This document shows positions 46,104 through 56,413 of a DNA stretch of 64,000 bases, in pieces. The notes beneath the pieces are model-generated. The model had not been told where the DNA came from, searched no databases, and was given only the letters and a program-made list of their open reading frames with translations. A program made the translations under genes and the position numbers. The DNA comes from Rhododendron vialii (lineage: Eukaryota; Streptophyta; Magnoliopsida; Ericales; Ericaceae), in the NCBI RefSeq assembly GCF_030253575.1, contig NC_080563.1:38857501-38921500 (forward strand). Direction: 5' to 3'. Position 1 is the stretch's first letter. Every line of letters starts with the position of its first letter.

Positions 46104-47462
46104 ATGAACCCTCCAATTGTTCAAACCATCTCGGAGTGCTTCATCAAACCACAATATCCAGCAGAAGAGGTGAAGCCTCCAATCCACTTGGCCTCATGGG
46201 ACATAGCCATGCTCTCTGTGCATTACATCCAAAAGGGTCTCCTGTTCATTAAGCCCCAAACAACAACAAATCATCAAGAAAACCCAGTCGAATCTCTCCT
46301 AAACAGGCTCAAGGACTCCCTCTCCCGCACCCTCGTTCATTTCTACCCCCTCTCCGGTCGACTCGCAACCCTGAAACAAGAAAATCCGCCTTCTTACTCT
46401 ATTTACATTGATTGTAACAATAGTCCCGGAGCAAAATTTATCTACGCAACTGCTGACTTAACTGTTTCTGACATACTTTCGCCCGTTGATGTTCCCATGG
46501 TTGTTCAGTCCTTCTTTGACCACGACAGGGCGGTTAATCACGATGGACATTCGATGTCGCTGCTGTCAATTCAAGTCACGGAGTTAACCGATGGGGTTTT
46601 CATCGGTTGCTCGATAAACCACATGGTGGTTGACGGAACATCTTACTGGCATTTCTTTGAAATGCTGTCCCACGCCTTCCGTGCACGAGAAGAGAATCCC
46701 GAGATTCCCCGGCCCCCAGTTCTTACCCGCTGGTTTCCCGAGGGGTATGGCCCTGTTCTCAACCTCCCTTTCTCTCACCACGATCAGTTCATAAGCAGAT
46801 TCAAACCACCCCCGCTTAAAGAGAGAATCTTCCACCTGTCATCAGTATCCATAGCCAAACTCAAATCCAAGGCCAATTCCGAGTCCAAAACCAACGAGAT
46901 TTCCTCGTTCCAGGCCGTATCCGCACTCGTTTGGAGGTGCGTTACGCGCGCCCGCCGCCTCCCGCACGACCAAGAAACAAGCTGCAGAATGGTTGCGAAT
47001 AACCGAGCCCGGATGGACCCGCCGTTGCCGACCGAGTACTTCGGGAATTCAATTCAAATAGTTAGGGGAAAAGCCTCGGCAGGGGAACTGCTCGGGCACG
47101 GGTTCGGGTGGGCAGCGTGGCGGTTGCACGAGGCGGTGACGGGCCATTGCGACGCGGCAGTAAGGGAGTGGGTGGGTAATTGGGTTAAGGACCCATTTAT
47201 ATACCAGTTTGCGCAGTTTTTCGACCCGTTTAGTTTGATGATGGGGAGCTCGCCGCGGTTTGAGATGTACGGGAATGAGTTTGGGATGGGGAGAGCGGTG
47301 GCGGTTCGGAGTGGGTACGCAAATAAGTTCGACGGGAAAGTGACGTCGTATCCAGGGCATGAAGGCGGCGGAAGCATGGATTTGGAGGTTTGCCTCCCAC
47401 CGGAAACAATGGCGGGGCTCGAATCTGATGGTGAGTTTATGGGTGTGGTCAGTTCTTATTAG
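46104..47462 (+). CDS. BAHD acyltransferase, At3g50280-like (copy 7, chimeric)
   Basis: A single exon of 452 aa, start MNPPIVQTISECF. HXXXD is HMVVD at 173-177 (CSINHMVVDGTSYWHFF), EFGMG at 392-396. Residues 1 to about 150 follow group B (KPQTTTNHQENPVESLLNRL, as in copy 3). From about 165 on the protein follows group A (copies 1 and 2): SINH, EIPRPPVLTRWFPEGYGP, CVTRARRLPHDQETSCRM, FFDPFSLMMGSSPRF. This looks like recombination or gene conversion between groups. The last residues GVVSSY differ from the D(G/C)LN(G/S)KC type ending of the others. The catalytic machinery is intact, so it is probably active. Codon use is more GC-rich than in copies 4-6. Confidence 0.9.
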   Translation: MNPPIVQTISECFIKPQYPAEEVKPPIHLASWDIAMLSVHYIQKGLLFIKPQTTTNHQENPVESLLNRLKDSLSRTLVHFYPLSGRLATLKQENPPSYSIYIDCNNSPGAKFIYATADLTVSDILSPVDVPMVVQSFFDHDRAVNHDGHSMSLLSIQVTELTDGVFIGCSINHMVVDGTSYWHFFEMLSHAFRAREENPEIPRPPVLTRWFPEGYGPVLNLPFSHHDQFISRFKPPPLKERIFHLSSVSIAKLKSKANSESKTNEISSFQAVSALVWRCVTRARRLPHDQETSCRMVANNRARMDPPLPTEYFGNSIQIVRGKASAGELLGHGFGWAAWRLHEAVTGHCDAAVREWVGNWVKDPFIYQFAQFFDPFSLMMGSSPRFEMYGNEFGMGRAVAVRSGYANKFDGKVTSYPGHEGGGSMDLEVCLPPETMAGLESDGEFMGVVSSY

Positions 47463-47917
47463 TCACGTAATCTTTCAGTAGGACCTTTCGCTCGCGCTTG
47501 CAAGAATGGCTCTACGCTCGTCCTCGCAATCGTTAGTTTTAATACTCTTTCCTGTGAAATGCATAATATGCATTCATATGAGAATTTTCTGTTTTCTTTA
47601 ACATTTTGTGCCCCTTCACCAACTTGTGTCGCCCAGCTTTCTTGCCTCATTCGGATCATCCGGTGAGAGGGGTGAAGTAACTTTTACTGGCACAGATGGT
47701 GGAATAGGATGATTAATTAGCAATAGGCATAATACAACGGACTCACATGTTCGGAGTGTGTCCAAACACAAATACAAGCACAAATGTGTTTAAAGTTATT
47801 CGATGAATATTGCTGAAGGACAAAATATCAACATTTGTTCATCTTTGTTGTAAAGGAGGACAAATTTACTCCCAATAGTCCAATTATCCTACTTTGTACT
47901 ACTTGAATATTAATTTG

Positions 47918-47954
<37 letters not shown>

Positions 47955-49716
47955 GAAGAGTTCTCAGCAAGCATCAGCCCTAAGCCCCTAGCATCGCTGA
48001 CCTGAGGAATGGTGACAATCTCAGCACACTCCCTCTCTCTGAGTTTCGTAGTTTGAGTTTGTTTTCCTGCCCACACTGTGAGGTTCTGGTACTTTGAGTT
48101 CAATTATTAAATTAGTTAGATTAAAGTCTTGAAAAAAAAAACACTTTATTGTCTAGATCTTGGCAACCAAGCTAATCCAAGATAGGTGAATAGCAGAACA
48201 GATAAGAAAAACAGACTGAGATAGCAGTGAATGGAGAGATGACCAAGCAAACACACATGAAATCACTATCCGAAGAAGTAAGCATTTGAAATTAACATTC
48301 GTTCAAGGAAGATATTCCCATGCTGAACCTAGCTAAATCTTTGCCATTTTGTGATTCGTACAAAATTTCAAATCTCTTATCTTATGGGTATAAAAGATTT
48401 GTTTACGAAACAAATTGACGACTTGACTATCGGAAGGTCTCTTGATGTAATCGAAAGGCCTCCCGTTGATTCATTGTAACTGGACGAGGCTGGCAAACGA
48501 AAGACCTCTTGTTGATTCATTGAGCAGGTTAATACTCTCATCCCATGAAAAGTGGTTATGGCCGAATTAATTCACTCCACCTATTTAATTCCAGAGTTTT
48601 TCCCCTATTCTTTTTTTCGGTCCCGCTAATAAGGGTCCGTGGGGCAATAGTTTAGTCATAATAAATATAGTATATTATAGTATTTAGGGGCCATTTCACT
48701 TTTGTAGAAAAAAGAACTTTTTAAAAAGAATGCAATTTCAAGTTCAAAAATCATGTATTTACGCAAATAATTTTCCTACCAATATGAATCTTATTTGATA
48801 GATCTCATTAAGATATTTTAAACGGTGCAAAAAAAATTGAAAAAATATTTTTCATTTTCATTATATTTGAGTTTGAAATTACATTCGTTTGAAAAAAAAT
48901 ACTTTTTGAAAAAGTGGAACACCACCTTACTATACTCTACATTAACTGTTTTGTAATCAACAATAACCATTTGTTTAGGATAAATAAACAACATTAAATG
49001 CATCATTGATTGGAGTTCTTTTACTTTCCAATAGTACCCCAATACGCAAGTAAAATTTATTTCTTTTTATTCTTTTTAAAAGAAGATAAACTACATAAAA
49101 CTAGAAAAGAAGAATAAAAATGTAATCAAACAATGGGATGACAACTACCACGTATCATCCTCGTCAACCTCACTGACAAAAAATGAGGTCAATGGAAAAA
49201 CTTTATTAAAAACTAGTAATTCATTTTACAAACAGTTGCCCCCTTATATTACCCAAAAGTCATTCATCCTGAAAAATTATATAAACTTATTGTATTAAAA
49301 ACTAGTAACGTTAAAGTTTATGCTTACATAAACTAGTAACGTTAAACTTTAACCATTTGCTAGACCAATGCCGGCAAAGCCTCGCCGGCGGGTGCGCAGC
49401 ACGCTGTGCAGCACGAAGCTGCACAGCAGCTTCCCCCAGTCCTTCAATTAATTCATGTAGTTGGAGAACTCCTCATTTGCCAATGTAATTAATTACCGGC
49501 ATAAGTTAAGATGGTGTTGTCCAACTTTTTAATATGCTCTAACTTATGCGCCAGGACAGGGTCATCAACTAGCGTTTGCCTTCTTTTATTCCTCCAAAAG
49601 TTTAGGATTTCCATTAATAACAACCTATATTCGATTCAGAAGTTTTTCTCCTATTCTTTTTTTTTTTTTTCCAAAAAGTTTAGGATTTTCATTGATGTGG
49701 GATGTAAAAATCCATC
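47463..49716. other. Spacer behind copy 7
   Basis: From about 47803 the sequence resumes the tail of copy 6 (ATATTGCTGAAGGA then ATCAACATTTGTTC), as if 340 bases had been added at the very end of the copy 7 reading frame. A (CT)n run is at 47922-47952. About 48210-48430 is a weak third copy of the upstream module of blocks A and B (AAGCAAACACACATGAAATC; TTGCCATTTTGTGATTCGT). A small GC-rich patch is at 49370-49430. No gene seen. Confidence 0.5.
47922..47952. repeat. (CT)n microsatellite
   Basis: About 15 CT units. Confidence 0.95.
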
Positions 49717-49975
49717 GGTAGGGGCGCGTTCCGCCTTAGATGGAAACACCCGCGCGAGCAGTGATGGACGAAGCGGAAGCGAGAATGTCAGCTTGAGTAA
49801 TGTAAACATTGGTGAGAATCCAATACCCCGAAAACCTAAGGGTTCCTCCGCAAGGTTCGTCCACGGAAGGTGAGTCAGGGCCTAAGATCAAGCCAAAAGG
49901 AGTAGTCGATGGGCAACAGGTGAATATTCCTGTACTACCCTCTGTTGGTCCCGAGGGACGGAGGAGGCTAGGTTA
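49717..49975 (+). other. Plastid 23S rDNA fragment in the nucleus (NUPT)
   Basis: The stretch reads like the middle of plastid 23S rRNA: GCGTTCCGCCTTAGA, ACCCGCGCGAGCAGTGATGG, GACGAAGCGGAAGCGAGAAT, CCCCGAAAACCTAAGGGTTC, GTGAGTCAGGGCCTAAGATC, GGTGAATATTCCTGTACTAC and GGTCCCGAGGGACGGAGGAG occur in the right order. Scattered differences from the plastid sequence as I know it (for example TAATGTAAACATTGG where plastids have TAACG) suggest an old insertion rather than contamination. It is about 260 bases of a 2.8 kb gene, so it is not a working rRNA. Plastid origin is preferred over mitochondrial because plant mitochondrial 26S differs here. Confidence 0.85.
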
Positions 49976-50089
49976 CGAAGAGCTTAAAATATAGGGCTTA
50001 TTCTTTCCGAGAGAGAAAATAGCCGAATAGGCAAGTAGGCAATCCAAAGATCTACTCCTCCAAACCTCATACATGCATACACTACAAGA

Positions 50090-50621
50090 AAATCGAGATC
50101 TGCCAACGGTTTTGTTAGCGACGGTTCAAAAAACCGTTAGTAAAAATTGGGTGTAGTAACGGTTTCTAAAGCATTACTAGAACTGGGCATACAGTAACGG
50201 TTTTCAATGAACCGTTAGTATAGCCCCACACTGTTGCCACGGTTTTCTATGGGCCGTTAGTATAACCTGTTCCTTTTTCCCCCAGCCCCAATTATTTGGG
50301 CGCGAAATATCCCGCGGTATCTCCTGATTTTCCCCCAAATTAGCCCGCTCCTGATTTTCCCCCAAATTAGCCCCAAGTCTTTCCATCTATTCACTCTTTC
50401 TCACCAGCTTTAGCCACACCAAACACCGATTCAGAGAAGACGATCTAAGACAAACAGGTGGGTTACTCCCTCCTTCCTCTCGCTGTAATCTCTCTCTCTC
50501 TCTCCCCTCTAAACATTGTAAACATCGTTCTCTTGTTCCAGATTTTCCTTCTCTCGTTCTCTCACTAAACATCCATCTGTTTCTCCTCCACGCCACACCG
50601 CACCTGGAGAAGACGAAGACG

Positions 50622-50679
<58 letters not shown>

Positions 50680-51543
50680 TCCAGATTTTTCATTATTTGA
50701 TCAATCGGTTCTTTCCCTTCGTATCTCTCTGAAATTTGAACCCTAAATCTTTCAGAGAAACTATTGGGTAATTTTTACTCTCCGACCTAGAGCAAGTTCA
50801 AAAGATGCCATGTGGGCTACAAAAATTCATTGTCTTGGTTTCTTTTGTCGATTTTAATCCACAAATCCTTCTCCCTATTTCTATGGTGAGTTGAGTTGTG
50901 TTTGCTCAACTTTAGATACAAACGCTATTTTGCTGATAAGATGACAACATACTGAAATACTGGTTGTATTTTACTAGCAACAAAATTGGTTGTATTCACT
51001 CTTTTAGCACATGTAACGCTATCATTATGCTCATTTTAGTGTCCCTTAATTTTAATGTCTTGCGTTTTGGAAAGAGCAACCCAAAATGTGTTTCTAGTAG
51101 GAATCAGAGGGTTATGTAGAAGGGTTAGAGAAACTATCTGCTAATGGAGAAGGATTAAGGGCTCATATGATATTAGACTACTGGCTCGGGATTGGAACAT
51201 CAGCCCTAGGATTTTTGCCATGTAGCTGTTTTTTTCTTCTTATTTTAGTATCCATATATAGTAGTTTTGGAGACTTTCTGCTTAGTTGGATGTGTATTTT
51301 GTATGTTCTGATTATGGTATTGGAATTAGAAGTTACGAATGTTCTTATTCGGAGCTTTTGATTTTGTATGTTCTAAATGTAACAGTGATGTGATAAAATA
51401 TTGAATGCCTTAGAACTACACTTTTGAAGTATATTAGAGGAACTAGTTATCTTGTCTCTTTTCTTACACTCGGAGTAGTAGTCTGCAAGCATAAAAAAAG
51501 CATAACGTCAAATACGTAGTGGATTAGAAGTATTCTTGTAGTG
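50090..51543. mobile_element. CACTA-like element, possibly non-autonomous
   Basis: CACTACAAGAAAATCG at 50090 is a textbook CACTA left end. It is followed to about 50262 by repeated AACGGTTT / AACCGTTAGTA subterminal motifs. TATTCTTGTAGTG ends at 51543 and mirrors the first 11 bases. However, the flanking triplets (ATA, AAA) do not match, and the right side lacks the subterminal motifs, so the right border is uncertain. Between them are a leader-like CT-rich region and a long (CT)n run (50627-50675). No transposase was recognised. Confidence 0.5.
50627..50675. repeat. (CT)n microsatellite
   Basis: About 24 CT units inside the CACTA-like region. Confidence 0.95.
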
Positions 51544-51924
51544 AAAAATTAAGTTGTAACGGACTCTCTGCTAACTTGTATATGATTATATTGATTTGAC
51601 TATAATGACCCAAGAGATCGATAAAGTCCCTCTTTCTTATTCTTGAGTGTGAATAATGATCTTAGTATATAAGTAGAGATAATGTGCCTTTCTTTTTGGT
51701 CTTTGCTTAAACAACTTTCACTGCCAATTTGCAGATAGATCTCAACAAAAGAGTTGGACTCGTGAAGATGCTACGAGGCAAAATTCTAAAGTGTCCCCAT
51801 TGTTTGGGGGACGCAGTACAATAGATTTTGGCAATGATTGTCCCATTTAAAAGTATTATACGTCATTGTTGTGAAAATATTACACGCCGTCATGTGGTAT
51901 TTATAGGTTATGCCTAGTGTGGGT

Positions 51925-52630
51925 TTTTTTTTTTTTGGGGTAAGGTAAAATTTTATTAGAAATCCACATTACACAAATTAGGGGCATACCCCACTCCAAC
52001 AAAACTAAGGGGCATTCCCCAAAAAAAGTAACACGGCACAAGGCCAACCACTTACCTCATCAGAGCTAGAAAGAGGAAAAACAAACAAGTATTAAGAGTT
52101 TACAAAGACCCTGCTTGAAAAGTTCCAATTCAGGCTGAGCAACCTATTCACATCAGACTTCCTAATGTTCCTCAAAGAGCTCATATTGTCATGAATATTA
52201 GAGGCAACTGCACCAATAATCTGATTTAGAGTAGAACTCATGGCTTGGAAAATGTGCCGATTCCTCTCCCTCCACTAGTGATATACAACTGAAGCACAAG
52301 ACAACTTTACCAATAGGCTTTGCAAGTTAGCACCACCCCTATGAACATTGATCCACTGAATCTCATTAAGCAAAAGGAAGCAAGGCCTGTGGATGCCATT
52401 TTTCACCAAAAAGTGCTGCCACACAGAAAAAGAAAAAGGGCAACCGAGCAAGTGCTCATGGGACTCATCAGAATTTTTACAAAGCACACAAGTAGCACGG
52501 TCAAGTCAATAACTCCCCAGCTATGCAATCCATCCCTAGTGGCCAACCTCCCCAAGATACACAACCATTGGACTATAGCCCATCGAGGAATATGATATTT
52601 AAACCAACCATTGTTGTTATGCATTTTTTT
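51925..52630 (-). mobile_element. 5'-truncated LINE, 3' end with zf-RVT region
   Basis: On the minus strand the segment ends in a poly(A) tail (T run 51925-51936 on +), preceded by an AATAAAA signal. Upstream of it the minus-strand frames show the zinc-binding tail of plant LINE reverse transcriptases: WAIVQWLCILGRLATRDGL, then C-x2-C-like LLCFVKI/MLCKNSDESHEHLLGCP, then FSFSVWQHFL. The two halves are in different frames, so the copy is broken by at least one frameshift. Only the last 0.7 kb of a 5-6 kb element remains, as is usual for 5'-truncated insertions. No clear target-site duplication was found. Confidence 0.85.
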
Positions 52631-54087
52631 TTATAATCTGTGGTGATGTTATACCACTTTGTAGTCAAAGTTAACAGGTTAATTATATGTTAAGGCAGTT
52701 GCACTACAGCTGCTCCCAGAGTTTATAGGGGATACCTCAATGGATTCTTTATCCATGTGACCGTTCTTCGTTTGTACCAAAAGAAGAGTAGGATTGGTGT
52801 AAGATAGTAAACCTTTTTGTATATATATTAAACAAGTGTATTATGCTTGTTTTCTTAATGAGGTAAATCTATGGAGTATATTGCGGGTTGCATATTTTGA
52901 TTAAAGTTGTTGTAAGTTTCGGCTCTGTTTCGTATTTGCTTTAATCCAAATAGAGTTTCATGAAGTTTTCTGTTATATTCTTACTTCCACTTGGTAAAAA
53001 TTGACGGTCATGGTTTAGTTACTACAGTTTGCTTTGAAGTCCTAGTTGAGGACTTGGTCAATATGACTTGCATTGCTTGTTTTTCAAGTATTTTGAAAGT
53101 TGATCAGTTGATCCAATAAGGTCGTCTTTGGCTTCACATAAGCAGATTGCTCTTGCTCTCAGTAATTTTCTCTTGTTTGCCTTTCACTTCAATCTCTGTT
53201 AAACTGTGTTTGATGCGAGTAGAGTCTTGAGGTAGGTATTCAATAGCAAAAGTCTTTAATTTGTGGGTCATTACTCAGAAGCCATTTGATTCTAATAAAA
53301 GGACCAAGTTTCCTTGGACCAGAACTTGAAGAATGATTGCTTCATTTTTCGCTTTCCATTTATCGTTTGTTCTTGAATAAGGAAAGGTTATTGTGATGGG
53401 TACGTCGAGTTTGGACCTTTTGTTTCTCCTTCTTTCTTGTATGCTCGGAAGTTTTCGCCTAAACACTGTTCAGATTCAGACGGGTATCAACACAGCCAAT
53501 TTCACTATTAAAAGCGCATATTGGAGTAGAAGGTTGGAAGCTAATTATTTTCCTTGTCTGAGGTGCTGGCTTTGGTTTTTTATTTTCTGCATAGTCTGCT
53601 GGTGTTGCTACTTTTATTTAATCTCGATATTGAATGCCTTTTGGAACTGTAATAAAAGCTGATTTAAATAGTATGCCTATGTTGTTTTTTAATTTTGACA
53701 GTCTTATTGGTCTTCATATTTTTAATTTCAAATGTTGTCTTTATCTATAGTTCATAGGTAGACAAAATGTCCAAAGGAAGAAAACTATGGCTCCAACCAA
53801 GTTTTATAGCAAATCAAGTCATACCCGATTATGAGAGAGTAAAGAGAAACAATGAGGTATTGAATTCTTACATCTCACATAACTCAACTCACACACACCA
53901 ACATCAAAAAACAACACTCCCGAATGATGGGTGAGGAAGACTCCTAGGCCGATAGGAGAGAAACACGGGGGCAAAACAAACCAAACAAACAAACCAGAAC
54001 AAACCCCAACAAAATCATACCCAACAATCAAAATGATCGGACGCCAAGAGACCACGCCGATCATGCCGCCTCTGAAAAGAATAAAGA
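52631..54087. other. Spacer, no gene recognised
   Basis: T-rich sequence. An open frame of 89 codons at 53393-53662 starts with a hydrophobic, signal-peptide-like stretch (LDLLFLLLSCMLGSF) but has no family resemblance and a tryptophan/cysteine-rich tail; I do not call it a gene. Confidence 0.4.
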
Positions 54088-54731
54088 GGACGATCGGTGG
54101 TCAAGAGACCGCCGAGGAAGAAGAATGCCGGCACCATCATTGATCGTCACTGTTGCCGCACCATCCGGCACCATCACCGCTCGTCATCGTCCCCTATTCA
54201 TGGTTGTGTATTCAAGGCCACGAAATCAATTTCTAGCAGCAAATCAAAGGTCACCTGAGGTGTATATATTGGGCATCCTGTTCTTCATCTCATCATAAAT
54301 TCTAGAACGAAATATAGTCCAGTCTGATATTATTATTTTGTGAGAGAGGCAGATGTTCGTTCAATTTGCCAAGGCGGTTTTCTAGTGGTGTTTCGATAGC
54401 CGTGGTCTAGTTGTTATATCCTGAGATACAAACACCGGTCAACCTCGAACACTCAACGATAAGGCGGTGAATCTGCTTTAAGAAGACTAATTCAGGGCTC
54501 GATTCAGTTTATGTATTTCAGTCCATTTGGTATTCTGTCTATTTAACTTGCAATCTGTAATTCGAGTTTATCGTCAACGAAAAGTGTACTCTGGAATTCG
54601 TTGATCATATTGTATTTTTTTCAAAAATAGTTGGTAACTAAGAAAAAGAGCCAAGGGCCCAAGACTGGTAAAAGTTGATGTAGAGCACATCTTAACCTAT
54701 GGTTGAAAGCTTAATCACATAGTTTATAAAA

Positions 54732-55108
54732 GGGTCCAATTACTGGTACAGATTTTGTACATAGTTTTTTGTGGGGACCACTACGGGTCCCACACAAATG
54801 ATCCAAGCTAATCATTAAATGTAAAATAGTTTTTCAAGGGCTCCTGCAAAAATTCAGCTCAATCCGCTACTTATAGGTATTGAATCCAATCATCTAATTT
54901 TTCATTTAGATTTCAGGATATGAAAAAGTTAGATGATTAGATCGAATATCTATAAGTATCGGATTGAGCTGAATTTTTGCGAGGGCCCTTGAAAAAATGT
55001 TTTACATTAATGAACGGCTCGAATCATTTGTATGGGACCCGTAGTGGGCCCCACAAAAAATCTATGTACAAAATCTGTACCAATTTTTCTATACCCATGG
55101 ACTTTCTG
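54732..55108. mobile_element. Mutator-like foldback MITE
   Basis: Long inverted arms: TGGTACAGATTTTGTACATA on the left, TATGTACAAAATCTGTACCA on the right, continuing through CCCACACAAATGATCC-type matches to the centre (AGTTAGATGATTAGAT). TTTATAAAA stands at both borders (54723-54731 and 55109-55117) and once in block A, so the target duplication is 9-10 bases, the Mutator size. The right border carries about 13 unpaired bases. Confidence 0.75.
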
Positions 55109-55331
55109 TTTATAAAAACACAGTTTTCGATGCAATTTTGAAGGTTGGTTAACACATTAGAAATTTGTGTTTTTTTTCCTTTTCTGCCTTATTGACAGCC
55201 CAACTGATCAAGAAGTAAAGGCGTAGACTGCGACAGCATTTGAGGGATAGATGAAATAAGCAAACACACACGAAACAGGATCACAATCTGATCAAGAAGT
55301 AAAAGCATTAAATTGAAATTAACAAATGCGT

Positions 55332-55620
55332 AGAAAGTCTTCAATACACATTCCTTTAAGATGTGTACCATATGTACCTATTGTGTGATTCATATTGTGC
55401 CACCTCATAAAAAATTACTTGTACGACCGGTCATTCATAACATTTTATTCTGTATCGTAACTTTTATGCTAAAAATTCGTAACTTTTCATCAATATGATT
55501 TGTAACTTTTTAGCAATAGATTCATAATATTTTAGAAATCATAACATTTTGGTGTGTTTCAATGAGGATGCATATGATACACACCTAAATAAATGATGTG
55601 TATTGTGGCACTTCCCTAAC
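55332..55620. mobile_element. Small foldback element with ATGCGT repeats
   Basis: ATGCGT flanks it (55326-55331, 55621-55626). The ends pair imperfectly: CAATACACATTCCTTTAAGATGTGT-like on the left, ACACACCTAAATAAATGATGTGTATTG-like on the right. The third module copy near 48.3 kb reads straight through the corresponding place, supporting an insertion here. Confidence 0.5.
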
Positions 55621-55786
55621 ATGCGTCCAAGAAAGATATCATAAAAGCCTATAAATAAATAAATAAAACATATCACAAAACGTTGCCATTGTGAGATTCG
55701 TTCAAATATAGTAAAAGATGTGCTTACGATCCAAAGTGTCGAATTATTTATAAATTAATTAAGCATTAGCCATTACGTAGCAGTAG

Positions 55787-56207
55787 CAAGCCTGTCAATA
55801 GACCGAATAAATTCGAATCCGATAAGATTCAAATTTTATTCGAATATGATAAAACTCGAATCCGAAAGTGGTAATCGGAATCCGAATTCGAAAAATCGGA
55901 TTCGATCCGAAAACTTTTTTACTTCAAAAATTTTAGCAAAAAAATATTTTTTTCAAAAGAATATAATTATTTTACCAAAAAAATTTAAAAATTTAAAAAA
56001 AAATACAAGTTTAAAATAAAAATACAACTTCTTAAACATTTTTTTTTCAAATAAAAATTTAAAGTTTTTTTTTTAAAAATTCGGATCCAATTGATGACCG
56101 ATTTAATCCAATCCGAATTCAATCCGATCCGTATTTGGATTACCAAATTCGGATTATCGCATCGACGTTATCGGATTTGGAATGAATCCGGTCCATTGAC
56201 AAACCTA
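55787..56207. mobile_element. Non-autonomous hAT element
   Basis: The termini CAAGCCTGTCAATAGACC and GGTCCATTGACAAACCTA are inverted repeats. The 8-base target duplication AGCAGTAG lies at 55779-55786 and 56208-56215, and block A carries the single, empty AGCAGTAG. It is 421 bases, AT-rich with many AATCCGAATTC-type subrepeats, and has no transposase. Confidence 0.88.
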
Positions 56208-56413
56208 AGCAGTAGTTGATGAATGGTGACTAAGGAAAGGAGCCAAGACCAGGTACAGAAAATTGAACATTAATTCTCATTAAGGAGCAACACTCTTTTT
56301 AATTACTATTAAGTCTAGACGTGTGCTGAGAACGTTCTCAGAGCTAAAAATGTTTGAGAACGTTGTCAAAGCTAAGAACTTTCTCAGAACTGAGAACTTC
56401 TAGGAACGAATTA

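Noticed and set aside
49370-49430. GC-rich patch with GCCGGC and CTGTGCAGCACG repeats as a regulatory island or RNA gene
   Set aside because: Short, with only small inverted words; no conserved RNA fold or neighbouring gene supports it.
53393-53662. 89-codon frame with hydrophobic N-terminus as a secreted peptide gene
   Set aside because: No family resemblance, no clear promoter, odd Trp/Cys-rich composition, and surrounding sequence is transposon-rich.
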